Positions 43,921-52,741 are shown, counted from the first letter of the stretch. The stretch is DNA of 64,000 bases from Parvibaculum sp. (GCF_019635935.1 NZ_JAHBYN010000001.1:1476001-1540000); one strand, 5' to 3'. The notes: generated from the letters alone by a model not told the origin. Made by a program: numbers and translations.

Positions 43921-44309
43921 AGCCCCCCCAAGGAGCCTCTCTTCGCAAGAAACCCGGGGGCCGCTCAGAAACGTCGTGAGCAAGACAGCCTAATCAGACC
44001 CGTCAATTACGACGGCATCCTTGGGATTCTAAGCCAACTCCACGCGGAGCCTGTTTTCTTTCGTACTCGGAACGATCCGGAAAAACTTGGTCTGTCTTGC
44101 CGTCACCCCCGCCGCTCGACCGCCGCAGCCATGGTACTCACCTCGAACAACTACCATTAGCCTTTGTGGGGATCTCGGACCATCAAACAGGATTAAGTTT
44201 GATGATTTTCTTCGCAGGGACATCGCGCTGTTGTACTGTCACGTATTCTTCTAGACTTGAAGCTACGATGGTCTGTGTACAAACCATACACTATGAAGGA
44301 GCGTAACAC
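43921..44309. other. Intergenic stretch with a fall in GC
   Basis: The region between the hairpin cluster and the orphan gene at 44310. GC falls markedly from about 43980 onward, continuing into the orphan gene, and no plausible coding region was found. The short frames here lack ribosome-binding sites. A strong AAGGAGCG stands before the 44310 gene (44294-44301). A promoter is likely around 44220-44270, but I cannot place it. Confidence 0.5.
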
Positions 44310-45023
44310 ATGACGAAACCGAAAACCGAAAGGACATTGCCCACTCAATGCGTTTGCATTGTCGCTGCATTTGTACTCTGGACAATTGCTTCGATTGGCT
44401 TGACTACGCCCGCCAATGCCTCGGCGTTAGATGGGATAATTGAGTACGTGTATTCGTTCTTCGACAACGAAGAGAACCAAATACGTAGAGGCCTAGAAGA
44501 TCATTTACGCACGGGTCCTGGGGAATGCTTGGTCTACGGGCCGCTAAGGCGCTCATTCGGCTATTTTATGCCACGTGAAAAAGTTGAAGTACTTGAGAAA
44601 TCTGGAATTGCTACTTTTTCTGAGGAGCGCATGGGTATTCTTCCGTCAAGCCAAGTGGGAAATCTCACGGAATTTGGTCAGCGCTACTACTTCCCTGATG
44701 TACAACAGCCAACATGGCAAAGAATGAGGGGTGCTATATGTGTCGGACGGCGCGAACTCGCAAGCATTGATGAATACACCGCCCCATCGCAGATAAGGGG
44801 GAAAACGGTCACGCAAGTCCGCTATCAGTATCGTCTAGTTGATATACCGGAATGGGCGACCACATTAGAAGTGATCAATGCGTTCCCTGAGGCCGGGCGG
44901 CGATTGGCTGCTCATGACCGCAGCATTGTGCTTCCTCAATCTTCGACGGCGCAGGACACTTCTGATACGGTCGTGCTGGTGAAAACGAACGTTGGCTGGA
45001 GGGCAGCGACCCCCGAAGACTAG
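44310..45023 (+). CDS. Orphan secreted protein on an AT-richer island
   Basis: A 237-residue protein with an N-terminal hydrophobic segment (CIVAAFVLWTIASIGLTTP), probably a signal peptide ending near ANASA. The rest is soluble and includes VRYQYRLVDIPEWATTLEV near residue 173 and a late TVVLVKTNVGWRAATPED. I recognise no family. GC is much lower than that of all neighbours (roughly 48% against about 65%), and codons are less biased to G/C at third positions, which suggests recent acquisition. A convincing ribosome-binding site (AAGGAGCG) precedes the ATG. Confidence 0.7.
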   Translation: MTKPKTERTLPTQCVCIVAAFVLWTIASIGLTTPANASALDGIIEYVYSFFDNEENQIRRGLEDHLRTGPGECLVYGPLRRSFGYFMPREKVEVLEKSGIATFSEERMGILPSSQVGNLTEFGQRYYFPDVQQPTWQRMRGAICVGRRELASIDEYTAPSQIRGKTVTQVRYQYRLVDIPEWATTLEVINAFPEAGRRLAAHDRSIVLPQSSTAQDTSDTVVLVKTNVGWRAATPED

Positions 45024-45067
45024 CATCACCTCGCAAGGGACAAGAGCAGTAATTCCCCCAAACAAAA

Positions 45068-45094
45068 AAAGCCGGCCCCTTTCGGGACCGGCTT
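45068..45094 (-). terminator. Intrinsic terminator of the aldehyde dehydrogenase gene
   Basis: On the minus strand AAGCCGG-TCCC-GAAA-GGGG-CCGGCTT folds into a strong hairpin and is followed by TTTTTG. It lies about 30 bases past the dehydrogenase stop and about 45 bases past the end of the convergent orphan gene. The mirror T-tract on the plus strand is weaker (TTCTTCCTT), but the hairpin may act in both directions. Confidence 0.85.
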
Positions 45095-45125
45095 CTTCCT
45101 TGCCCGGATCAATCCGGAATTCGCA

Positions 45126-46553
45126 TCAAGCGGCGTTATACCCCAGCACCGCCTTCACTTCGAGGAACTCCTCGAAGCCGAACTCGCCCCATTCGCGGCC
45201 GTTGCCCGACTGCTTGTAGCCGCCGAAGGGCGCGTTGAGGTCGGGCCCGGCGAGGTTGAGATGCACATTGCCGGTGCGCAGACGCGCCGCGACTTTCCGC
45301 GCATGTTCCGGCTCGCCCTGCACATAGCCCGACAACCCGTAGACCGTGTCGTTGGCGATCGAAACCGCGTCTTCCTCGTCCTTGTAGGGAAGGATCGCCA
45401 TCACCGGCCCGAAGATTTCCTCGCGCGCGATGGTCATGTCGTTGGTGACGTTCGCAAAGACGGTCGGGCGCACGTAGTAGCCCTTGTTGACGCCTTCCGG
45501 CCGTCCCGGACCGCCGGTGACGAGCGTTGCGCCCTCCTCGATGCCCTTCTGGATCAGGCCCTGGATCTTGTTGAACTGCACTTCCGAAACCACCGGCCCG
45601 ATCACCGTGCCTTCGGCGTTCGGATCACCGGCCTTCACCTGCTCGGCGGCGGCCTTCGCGATCTGGATCACCTCGTCCTGGCGCGCGGCCGGCACCAGCA
45701 TGCGCGACGGCGCGTTGCAGCTCTGGCCCGAGTTCGACATCATGCCGAACACCGATCCCGTCACCGCCTTCTTGAAGTCGGCGTCGTCGAGCACGATGTT
45801 GGCCGACTTGCCGCCGAGTTCGAGCGCGACGCGCTTGACCGTGTCGGCGGCCGCCTTCGAAACGAGAATGCCGGCCCGCGTCGAGCCGGTGAACGACACC
45901 ATGTCGACATCCGGATGCGCCGACAGCGGCGCGCCGACGCCCGGCCCGTCGCCGTTGACGAGGTTGAACACGCCTTTCGGCACGCCCGCCTCATGCAGCA
46001 CTTCGGCGAAGATATAGGCGTTGATCGGCGCCACTTCCGAAGGCTTCAGCACCATGGTGCAACCAACGGCCAGCGCCGGCGCCACCTTGCAGGCGATCTG
46101 GTTGATCGGCCAGTTCCACGGCGTGATGAAGGCGCACACGCCCACAGGCTCGCGCACGATCCGCGTCGGGCCTTTGTCTTCCTCGAATTCGTACTTCTTC
46201 AGGATTTCGAGATTGGTGTTCAGATGCGCGATGCCCATGGCGGCCTGCGCGTTCTGCGACAGCTTCTGCGGCGCGCCCATCTCCTCGGTGATCGCGGCGG
46301 CGATTTCGGCATAGCGCTTCTGATAGACCGCCATGATCGACTGCAGGAGGTCGATGCGCTCCTGTTTCGTCGTCGTCGAGAATTTCGGGAAGGCGGCCTT
46401 CGCGGCGGCCACCGCCTTGTCGACATCCTTGGCCGAACCCATGCTGATGCGGGCGAAAGGCTCCTCGGTGGCCGGGTTGATGACGTCGAGCGTCTTCGGC
46501 GCCGCCGGGTCGACCCACTGGCCGTCGATATAGAATTTCAGATAGTCCTTCAT
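45126..46553 (-). CDS. NAD(P)-dependent aldehyde dehydrogenase
   Basis: A 475-residue enzyme of the ALDH superfamily that oxidises an aldehyde to an acid. The catalytic cysteine is C279 in NSGQSCNAPS, and the general base is E245 in LELGGKSAN. The cofactor loop FTGSTRAG and the substrate channel motif PWNWPINQ are present. It starts at the ATG 46553 with CAAGGAGGAC before it; the frame extends far upstream but the extension is not family-like. No dehydrogenase partner is adjacent, so the substrate is unclear; the sequence resembles the group annotated as NAD-dependent betaine/succinate-type ALDH. Confidence 0.93.
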   Translation of the reverse strand: MKDYLKFYIDGQWVDPAAPKTLDVINPATEEPFARISMGSAKDVDKAVAAAKAAFPKFSTTTKQERIDLLQSIMAVYQKRYAEIAAAITEEMGAPQKLSQNAQAAMGIAHLNTNLEILKKYEFEEDKGPTRIVREPVGVCAFITPWNWPINQIACKVAPALAVGCTMVLKPSEVAPINAYIFAEVLHEAGVPKGVFNLVNGDGPGVGAPLSAHPDVDMVSFTGSTRAGILVSKAAADTVKRVALELGGKSANIVLDDADFKKAVTGSVFGMMSNSGQSCNAPSRMLVPAARQDEVIQIAKAAAEQVKAGDPNAEGTVIGPVVSEVQFNKIQGLIQKGIEEGATLVTGGPGRPEGVNKGYYVRPTVFANVTNDMTIAREEIFGPVMAILPYKDEEDAVSIANDTVYGLSGYVQGEPEHARKVAARLRTGNVHLNLAGPDLNAPFGGYKQSGNGREWGEFGFEEFLEVKAVLGYNAA

Positions 46554-46876
46554 GGGGGCAGTCCTCCTTGTTTGATGCCGTCCCTCGGCCGGCCCGCCCC
46601 CGCCCGTCTTTTGCGGGCGGTCGGGGCTTTTTCGGGGTCCGGGCCGGGCCTTTTTCGGGCGCCGCCCCGGTGCCGGAGAGGGGATTCCTGTTGGCATGAA
46701 ACCTCGCATGGGCACCCTTGCCCGGTCCAGCCAAAAACACCCTCCTTTTCCGCCGGATCGTGCGGCAGGCATCCGCTGCCGCGCCGCCGCGGCGCGAAAT
46801 TGCGCTGGACGCGGCGCGGCCGGCCTGTAGCCTCGATGGACCATGCCCAAACGGCACTTTCTCAAGGGGGGAGATC
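46554..46876. other. Divergent intergenic region (323 bases)
   Basis: It lies between the aldehyde dehydrogenase (minus) and a small secreted protein gene (plus). It contains two near-copies of GGGCTTTTTCGGG about 28 bases apart (46622-46661) and is otherwise GC-rich. No gene, RNA or convincing promoter box was found. Confidence 0.5.
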
Positions 46877-47200
46877 ATGAAAATACACAGGCTCGCCGCC
46901 ATCGCCGCGGTCGCCACCATCGGCTTTGCCGCGCCCGCCGCCGCCCAGGACCTTGCCTTCATGCTGGCGAACGAAAGCGGCTACGATCTGGTCGAGTTCT
47001 ATGCCTCGCCCGTCGATATCAACGACTGGGAGGAGGACATTCTGGGGCAGGACATTCTGCGCAGTGGCGATGCCCTGCGCGTCATCATCGCGGATGGTCG
47101 CGAACAATGTACCTACGACCTTCGCATGGTCTTTGCCGATGGCGACGTGCTGGAAGACACGACGGACCTCTGCGAGACGGGCAGCTACACGATCGAATGA
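46877..47200 (+). CDS. Small secreted protein, function unknown
   Basis: A 107-residue protein with a signal peptide (MKIHRLAAIAAVATIGFAAPAAA; cleavage before QDLAF). The mature domain of about 80 residues has the pattern ANESGYDLVEFYASP, WEEDILGQ, and two Cys (QCTY and DLCETG) that could form a disulphide. Similar short periplasmic proteins, sometimes repeated in tandem, occur widely without a known role. It has a strong GGGGGGAG ribosome-binding site. It ends 212 bases before the GMC oxidoreductase gene. Confidence 0.75.
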   Translation: MKIHRLAAIAAVATIGFAAPAAAQDLAFMLANESGYDLVEFYASPVDINDWEEDILGQDILRSGDALRVIIADGREQCTYDLRMVFADGDVLEDTTDLCETGSYTIE

Positions 47201-47412
47201 CGCCGTCCCCGGCGATCGTCCGCACATGGTCGCCGGGACCGCGCCCGCGAAAACACCCTCGAAATCCACCGCAACGGCGCGTAAATTCGCGGCCGGCATA
47301 TGATCAGGGCCCGGCATCGCCGCGATTCGGTCACGATCCGGGGCGACAAGGGCGCGGCAGGCCGCAATGGGCCTTCCTCGTGCCGACGAAACAAGAGGAC
47401 CGGCAAACCATC

Positions 47413-48951
47413 ATGTTCATTGACGGACGCAACGTCCCCGACGGCGCCACGATAGAAACCGACCTCGCGATTGTCGGCGCCGGCGCGGCGGGCATTTCGA
47501 TTGCCCGCGAGCTCGCCGGTTCCGGCATTTCGGTGGCGCTGATCGAAAGCGGCGGCTTCGAATTCGATGCCGACACGCAAGACCTCTATGAAGGCGAGAT
47601 GGCGGGCGTCGAATATCCGCTCACAAGTTCGCGCCTGCGCTATTTCGGCGGCACCACCAATCACTGGGGCGGCTGGACGCGGCCGCTCGAACCCATCGAC
47701 TTCGAGGAGCGCGACTGGGTGCCCCATTCCGGCTGGCCGATCACCCGCGCCATCCTTGACCCGTATTACGAGCGCGCCGCCGATCTCTGCCAGCTCCGCT
47801 CCACCGCCTTCGACGACGCGTCGGCCTGGGCCGAGGGCGGCGAGCCGCTGCCCCTCGCCGGCGACGAGGTGATGACGCGCTTTTTCATCTACAGCCCGCC
47901 GACGCGCTTCGGAAAGAAATACCGGCCCGACATCGAAGCTGCGAAAAACGTCACCTGCTATCTCAACAGCAATGTCATGGAGATCGTGCCCACGGAAAAC
48001 GGCGCCCGCGTCGAAACCTTGCGCATCGGCACATTGTCCGGCGTCCGCTTCGAGGTGAAACCGAAAGTCTGCATCCTCGCCGCCGGCGCCATCGAAAACG
48101 CGCGCATCCTGCTCTTGTCCAACAGCGTCGAGCGCGACGGCCTCGGCAACCGCAACGGGCTTGTCGGCCGCTTCTTCATGGAGCATCCGCACATCCCCTC
48201 GCCCGCGACCTTCCTCGTCACCGATCCGGATCATGTGGCGCGCTTCTACCGCACCTACACGAAGCTCCAGAATTCGGTGGTGCGCGGCTGCTTCCTCTTC
48301 TCGCCGGAATATCTGCGCCGCACGCGCCGCATGGGCACCGTGCTGACCTTCGGCATGAGCTACGCCGTGACGGAAACGACCGGCACCGAGCCGGACAACC
48401 GCGACCCCGCCGCCTGGATCCAGCCTTTGGTGCTGAAGCTCGCCCGCGACACAACCTCGGCCGCCGCGCCGAATACGGAATATGGCTGGCGCATCGGTGT
48501 CGGCTGCGCGAGCGAACAGGAGCCGAACCCGGCAAGCCGCATCACGCTGTCGAACGAAAAAGATGCCCTCGGCCTCGCCCGCACGCGCCTCGCCTGGCGC
48601 TTGCGCAAATCCGATGCCGCGAGCCTGCGCGGCAATCTCGAAGCGCTGGCCCGCGCCTTCGGCGCCTGGGGCGAGGGCCGCGTCCGCGTGCTCTTCCCCG
48701 AACGCGACGAATGGACGGTCGCCGAAGGCTGGGGCAACCATCACATGGGCACGACGCGCATGGCATCCGATCCGAAAAAAGGCGTCACCGATGCCGATTG
48801 CCGCGTCCACGGCATGTCGAACCTCTACATCGCCGGCTCCTCGCTCTACCCGACCGGCGGCACCGTCAACCCGACACTGACGCTGGTCGCATTGGCGCTG
48901 CGCCTCACCGACCATCTGAAATCCCGTTTCGAGGAAGGGGCCTTCGCCTGA
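47413..48951 (+). CDS. GMC-family FAD oxidoreductase
   Basis: A 512-residue glucose-methanol-choline oxidoreductase-like enzyme: an N-terminal FAD motif DLAIVGAGAAGISIARELAG, then FGGTTNHWGGWTRP, and a C-terminal GNHHMGTTRMA with the proposed catalytic His, plus NLYIAGSSLYPTGGTVNP. Members with this N-terminal HWGGW-type pattern oxidise sugars or polyols using a membrane electron acceptor. The stop shares its last base with the start of the next gene, which encodes a possible small subunit. The start at 47413 is the only Met giving the FAD motif at the usual distance. Confidence 0.93.
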   Translation: MFIDGRNVPDGATIETDLAIVGAGAAGISIARELAGSGISVALIESGGFEFDADTQDLYEGEMAGVEYPLTSSRLRYFGGTTNHWGGWTRPLEPIDFEERDWVPHSGWPITRAILDPYYERAADLCQLRSTAFDDASAWAEGGEPLPLAGDEVMTRFFIYSPPTRFGKKYRPDIEAAKNVTCYLNSNVMEIVPTENGARVETLRIGTLSGVRFEVKPKVCILAAGAIENARILLLSNSVERDGLGNRNGLVGRFFMEHPHIPSPATFLVTDPDHVARFYRTYTKLQNSVVRGCFLFSPEYLRRTRRMGTVLTFGMSYAVTETTGTEPDNRDPAAWIQPLVLKLARDTTSAAAPNTEYGWRIGVGCASEQEPNPASRITLSNEKDALGLARTRLAWRLRKSDAASLRGNLEALARAFGAWGEGRVRVLFPERDEWTVAEGWGNHHMGTTRMASDPKKGVTDADCRVHGMSNLYIAGSSLYPTGGTVNPTLTLVALALRLTDHLKSRFEEGAFA

Positions 48952-49400
48952 TGGAAAAGGATATGGAGCACACGGAGCATCCGCCGGTCTCGAGGCGCAA
49001 CGTCGTTATTCTCGGCGGCACTGCGCTTGTCGCCGCCGCCGTGCCGGCCGCCCTCTTCCACCGCAAGCCGAAGGGTCTCGCCCTCGACACCGATGTCTTC
49101 ATGCGCCTGCTGGCCGATCCGGCCGCCGCCGCGAAGCTCGGCGAAATCCGCTTCGCCGAAAGCAAGCCCGGCCTCACCCGCGCCGTCTACGAAACGCGCC
49201 TCGCCCGCCGCCTTCGCGCGCATGGCTGGTCGCCCGCCGCCTCGCCGGAGCTGGCGCGCCGCGCCCTCGCCGCGTCCGTCCGCGCCGACTATCTCGGCGA
49301 CCGCATGGTTGCGATCGAGAAATGGCATCTCTCCGAAACCGAAGCCGACCTCTGCGCGCTCGCCGCGCTGGTCGTGCGCGCGCAAGAGCACCCCGTCTGA
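48951..49400 (+). CDS. Small Tat-signal-like partner of the GMC oxidoreductase
   Basis: A 149-residue protein starting with VSRRNVVILGGTALVAAAVPAAL, which has the twin-Arg and hydrophobic core of a Tat signal, after a short N-terminus. The mature portion is helical, about 110 residues, with no cysteine. Many GMC dehydrogenases travel through Tat on a small gamma-like subunit (gluconate 2-dehydrogenase subunit 3 is one such family). The one-base overlap with the GMC gene supports the pairing. I did not find the family signature by eye, so the role is inference. Confidence 0.65.
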   Translation: MEKDMEHTEHPPVSRRNVVILGGTALVAAAVPAALFHRKPKGLALDTDVFMRLLADPAAAAKLGEIRFAESKPGLTRAVYETRLARRLRAHGWSPAASPELARRALAASVRADYLGDRMVAIEKWHLSETEADLCALAALVVRAQEHPV

Positions 49401-49401
49401 C

Positions 49402-49465
49402 TTGTCCCGCAAAGCGGGGACAAACCCGGGCACAAGTTGCGGGACAAGTTGCGGGATAAGTCGCG
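49402..49465. repeat. Short inverted and direct copies of GCGGGACAA
   Basis: TTGTCCCGC (49402-49410) is followed by GCGGGGACAA (49414-49423), an inverted pair around AAA. Two exact tandem copies of ACAAGTTGCGGG follow (49432-49443, 49444-49455), then a diverged third copy (ATAAGTCGCG). It lies just past the stop of the GMC partner gene, so the inverted pair may be its terminator. Confidence 0.65.
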
Positions 49466-49478
49466 CCCCGCATCTTCG

Positions 49479-49506
49479 TGACAGTTTTTTGACAGATCGG
49501 TGACAG
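49479..49506. repeat. Three TGACAG copies at 11-base spacing
   Basis: TGACAG occurs at 49479, 49490 and 49501, exactly 11 bases apart, with one helical turn between copies. The last copy abuts the stop codon of mtgA at 49507. Such phasing could bind a regulator or be chance. Confidence 0.5.
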
Positions 49507-50256
49507 TCAGCCCGCGCAGGGTCCGTTTTGCCCGAGCGTCACCGACCGCGCCCGCACCTCGATGGTCCGCGACCGCGCGCCCGGCGTCGGCGTCCAGCGC
49601 AACGGGCTCGGCAGCACGGCCACAAGCTGCGCTGCCTGCGACGGTGAAAGATCGGCCGCGCTGACGTTGAAATAATGCCGCGCCGCCGCCTCCGCGCCGT
49701 AAATGCCGGGGCCGAGTTCGACGATGTTGAGATAGAGTTCGAGGATGCGCCGCTTGCTCAAAATCGTTTCCAGCCAGACGGTTATGTACGCCTCGCCGCT
49801 TTTGCGAAAGTAGGTGCGGGCCGGCCACAGAAAGAGATTCTTGGCCGTCTGCATACTGATCGTCGACGCGCCGACAAGCCGCCCGCCCTCGCGACGCCGC
49901 GTCAGCGCACTGTCGACCGCCGCCCAGTCGAAGCCGCCATGCAGACAGAATTTCGCATCTTCCGCCGCAATGACCGCGCGTTGCAGATGCGGCGAAATCT
50001 GTGTCAGCGGCACCCAGTCTTTCGAAATCCCGTGTCCGTCCGCCGCGCGAATAATCATCAGCGGCGTCGCTGGCGGCGGCACCACCGCATAGAGAAGAAT
50101 GACAAACGCAGGCAGGAAAAACACGATCAGCACGGCGCGCGCAACGGCAAGCCCCCCCTGTCCGGCAATGCGCCGCGCGGCCTCCTTCCGGCGCTCGGCC
50201 GCCTCCTCGCGCAGCCTGTCGCCGCTTGGTCCTTCGGGTCTGATGTCCTGTGTCAT
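49507..50256 (-). CDS. mtgA: Monofunctional peptidoglycan glycosyltransferase
   Basis: A 249-residue GT51 enzyme: an N-terminal helix anchors it (about 35-59), followed by a catalytic domain with [16 protein letters not shown] (catalytic Glu), [19 protein letters not shown] and [20 protein letters not shown]. It polymerises lipid II into glycan strands and lacks a transpeptidase domain, hence monofunctional MtgA. The first 30 residues are basic and cytoplasmic. No cell-wall cluster surrounds it. Confidence 0.95.
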   Translation of the reverse strand: MTQDIRPEGPSGDRLREEAAERRKEAARRIAGQGGLAVARAVLIVFFLPAFVILLYAVVPPPATPLMIIRAADGHGISKDWVPLTQISPHLQRAVIAAEDAKFCLHGGFDWAAVDSALTRRREGGRLVGASTISMQTAKNLFLWPARTYFRKSGEAYITVWLETILSKRRILELYLNIVELGPGIYGAEAAARHYFNVSAADLSPSQAAQLVAVLPSPLRWTPTPGARSRTIEVRARSVTLGQNGPCAG

Positions 50257-50400
50257 CGCCGGCGATCATCCGCAAGTAAGCGTGTTCACACAAGGCCCGC
50301 CGTCAAGCAATCGGCCACGAATTGCCTCATTCCTGCCCTGCTTTGGCCTCCGTCCGGATCGAACCTGCTTGCCGTCGATTCATTGATGATGGAGGCGGAG

Positions 50401-50634
50401 ATGAAGAAGACCCCGGCAATTCTGGTCATGGCTGCCTTTCTGTTGACGACAGGCTGCACCAACCTGAGCAAAACCGAACAGGGCGCGCTTTCGGGCGGCG
50501 CCATCGGCGCCGGTGTCGGTGCCGCGGCAACCGCAATCGCCGGATCGAGCATTGCCGCCGGCATGATCGTCGGCGGCGCGGTCGGTGCGGCGGCGGGTGC
50601 TTATTCCGGCTGCAAGAAGGACGAGAAGTGCTGA
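50401..50634 (+). CDS. Glycine-zipper lipoprotein
   Basis: A 77-residue lipoprotein: the lipobox is LLTTGC (Cys19). The mature part is almost entirely Gly/Ala/Ser-rich, GAIGAGVGAAATAIAGSSIA and onward, which suits a glycine-zipper membrane-associated segment, ending CKKDEKC with two Cys. Such proteins are small outer-membrane lipoproteins of the YMGG/osmotic type with unclear function. GGAGGCGGAG precedes the ATG, and a clear terminator follows it. Confidence 0.8.
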   Translation: MKKTPAILVMAAFLLTTGCTNLSKTEQGALSGGAIGAGVGAAATAIAGSSIAAGMIVGGAVGAAAGAYSGCKKDEKC

Positions 50635-50660
50635 CGCATATCGTCCAATTCAGATCGAAG

Positions 50661-50692
50661 AGCCCGGCGGAAAGCATTCGCCGGGCTTTTTT
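50661..50692 (+). terminator. Intrinsic terminator of the glycine-zipper lipoprotein gene
   Basis: AGCCCGGCG (50661-50669) and CGCCGGGCT (50679-50687) pair perfectly around a 9-base loop and are followed by a run of six T residues. The T-run reaches the mtnC stop codon at 50692, so it lies at the convergent junction. Confidence 0.9.
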
Positions 50693-51402
50693 CATGCGCC
50701 GGGCGCAAGCTGTTCCTCGACCGCGTCGAACGAACCCGCGACCGGCGCGGCGCCCTCTGCGTGCCACACGTTGAGGCTGAGTTCGCGGTCGATCCGTACA
50801 CAATGCATCCCCGCCTTGAGCGCCGCCTCGATCTCGCCGGCGTGGTCCGACAGAAAGAGCATCTCGCCCGCTGCGAGCTTTGCCGCCCGCGCAATCGCCT
50901 CATAGGAAGCCGCATCGAGCTTGCCGCCAGTCCGCGTGTCGAAATAATTCTCGAACAGCGGCGTCAGATCGCCTTGATCGGAATAGCCGAAAATCAGCCG
51001 CTGCGCTTCCTCCGAACCCGACGAATAAACGAACAAACGCAATCCCCTGTCGCGCCAGCGCTTCAGCATCGCCGCGGCATCGGCATATACAGGCCCGTTT
51101 AGCACGCCGTCCTCGTAGCCCTGCCGCCAGATCAACCCTTGCAGGAATTTCAGCGGTCCCGCTTTCCGGTCTTCGTCGATCCATGAAAGAAGCAGCGCCA
51201 CCGTTTCGTCGCGCGACGCATCGGGCACGCCGCCCAGCGCCCGCGCCTCGGCCAGCGCCGCCGCGACCTCGGCGTCGTCGCCACGCTTGGCCACGAATTC
51301 CGCCAGCCGCGCCCGCGCGTAAGGAAACAGCACCTCATGCACAAAGGAGATCGGCGTCGTCGTGCCTTCGATGTCGGTAACGACCGCGCGAATGCGGCTC
51401 AC
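50692..51402 (-). CDS. mtnC: Acireductone synthase (enolase-phosphatase E1)
   Basis: A 236-residue HAD-family enzyme of methionine salvage that enolises and dephosphorylates 2,3-diketo-5-methylthiopentyl-1-phosphate. The first HAD motif is VVTDIEGTTTPISFVHEVL, which is diagnostic for MtnC. The second region is FVYSSGSEEAQ and the third is LFLSDHAGEIEAAL. Its start overlaps the mtnD stop (ATGA), so mtnB, mtnD and mtnC form a coupled operon. Other salvage genes (mtnA, mtnK) are not in this window. Confidence 0.95.
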   Translation of the reverse strand: MSRIRAVVTDIEGTTTPISFVHEVLFPYARARLAEFVAKRGDDAEVAAALAEARALGGVPDASRDETVALLLSWIDEDRKAGPLKFLQGLIWRQGYEDGVLNGPVYADAAAMLKRWRDRGLRLFVYSSGSEEAQRLIFGYSDQGDLTPLFENYFDTRTGGKLDAASYEAIARAAKLAAGEMLFLSDHAGEIEAALKAGMHCVRIDRELSLNVWHAEGAAPVAGSFDAVEEQLAPGA

Positions 51403-51953
51403 GCTGCCGTGCCTTCGAACTTCGGAAAGCGCGTCGCGATGTCGTCGCCGGTGAAGCGACCGACCCAGCCTTCGGGCGACGTGAAAATGCGAATGGCGCA
51501 GAAATGCGGGGCGGGACCGGTATCGAACCAGTGCGTCGTACCCGCCGGAACCGAAATCAGATCGTCGCGCTCGCAGACGACGCGATAGACGCGGCCGCCC
51601 TTGCGCAGATAGAACGCGCCCGCGCCTTCGACGAAAAACCGCACCTCGTCGTCGTCATGCGTGTGCTCGGCGAGAAATTTCTGGCGCAGCGCTTCGCGAT
51701 CGGGATTGTCCGGTTTGACGCGCACCACGTCGGCGCTTTTGTATCCGCCCTCATCCATCAGCCGCTTCACCTGCGGCCCATAGGCGTCGAGCACGGCCGC
51801 TTGGTCGGCCTCGTCCGGCAACTTGTGCGGTGCGTCCCATCGCTCGAACGTCACGCCGATGCCGCCAAGCGCCGCCGCGATCTCCGCCGCATCGTGCGTG
51901 TCGAGCAACACTTCGCCGGGGTTCGTATCCGGATAGACCGTGAGCTGTGTCAT
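51399..51953 (-). CDS. mtnD: Acireductone dioxygenase
   Basis: A 184-residue cupin enzyme that converts acireductone to the 2-oxo acid of methionine (iron form) or to an off-pathway product (nickel form). Metal ligands are in EHTHDDDEVRFFVEG (HxHx3E) and the later His in VPAGTTHWFDTG. It is translationally coupled at both ends: ATGA overlaps with mtnB upstream and mtnC downstream. Confidence 0.95.
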   Translation of the reverse strand: MTQLTVYPDTNPGEVLLDTHDAAEIAAALGGIGVTFERWDAPHKLPDEADQAAVLDAYGPQVKRLMDEGGYKSADVVRVKPDNPDREALRQKFLAEHTHDDDEVRFFVEGAGAFYLRKGGRVYRVVCERDDLISVPAGTTHWFDTGPAPHFCAIRIFTSPEGWVGRFTGDDIATRFPKFEGTAA

Positions 51954-52564
51954 CTTGCGCCCTCCTCATGCATCTGGGCGGTGAGCAGAAAATCGAAAGC
52001 TTCCATGTGACGGATCGTTTCCGTCACCGTCGCACCCCAAACATATAGGCCGTGCCCGGCGATAAGGTAGCCTGGCGCCGCGCTGTCTTGCAGCCGCGTC
52101 TCGACCAGCGCCGCCAGCCGCACCGTATCCTGGTCGTTGGCGACGATCGGAATGTCGAGCGCCACGTCATGCGTCGTCACGCCGGAAAAAGCCTTCAGCA
52201 ATTCCCACCCTTCGAGACGGAGCACACCCGCGCGCGCGTGCCGCCGCGACAGCACCGTCGCCGCAACGCCATGCACATGCGCGATGGCGCCGATTTCGGG
52301 CGCCGCCGCATAGCGCACCAGATGCAGCGGCCCTTCGGCCGAGGCGCGCGGATGCGGCGGTCCCGCGATCTCGACCTCGATCACGCCGCTCGCGTCGAGC
52401 GCCGCCTTGTCGCCGCCCGTCGCCGTCAGCGCAGCACGCGCCGCGTCGATCCGCACCGAAAAATTGCCGCTGGTCGCCGGCACCCAGCCGCGCGCCCCGG
52501 CAAATCGCGCCATGGCGACGACGCCCTGCGCGGCTTCGTCAAAACTCTGTTTCGTGGCGGACAT
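51950..52564 (-). CDS. mtnB: Methylthioribulose-1-phosphate dehydratase
   Basis: A 204-residue class II aldolase-fold enzyme, the dehydratase step of methionine salvage. The conserved pieces are WVPATSGNFSVR, the zinc site AHVHGVAATVLS (His-x-His) and the late AGHGLYVWG. The ATG at 52564 begins MSATKQSFDEAAQG; the frame continues upstream, but the extension has no family match. It is the first gene of the mtnBDC operon. No SAM riboswitch was found in the 245-base upstream gap. Confidence 0.93.
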   Translation of the reverse strand: MSATKQSFDEAAQGVVAMARFAGARGWVPATSGNFSVRIDAARAALTATGGDKAALDASGVIEVEIAGPPHPRASAEGPLHLVRYAAAPEIGAIAHVHGVAATVLSRRHARAGVLRLEGWELLKAFSGVTTHDVALDIPIVANDQDTVRLAALVETRLQDSAAPGYLIAGHGLYVWGATVTETIRHMEAFDFLLTAQMHEEGAR

Positions 52565-52741
52565 CGGCGGCGCGGTCTCCGGAGACGTGGAAAATCGGCG
52601 CCACCATAGTGCATTCGCATGACGATGGAACCCATCGGCGCAACGGCCCGCCTCCCGCCTCGCGGGCAGCCTTCCGTTCATTTTGGATCGCGAAACGGAC
52701 CAGTACACGGGACGGCAAGGGTGCCCATATTTAAAGTTGCA

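Noticed and set aside
44097..44306. A 69-codon frame before the orphan gene
   Set aside because: It has no ribosome-binding site or family likeness, and it starts in repeat-derived sequence.
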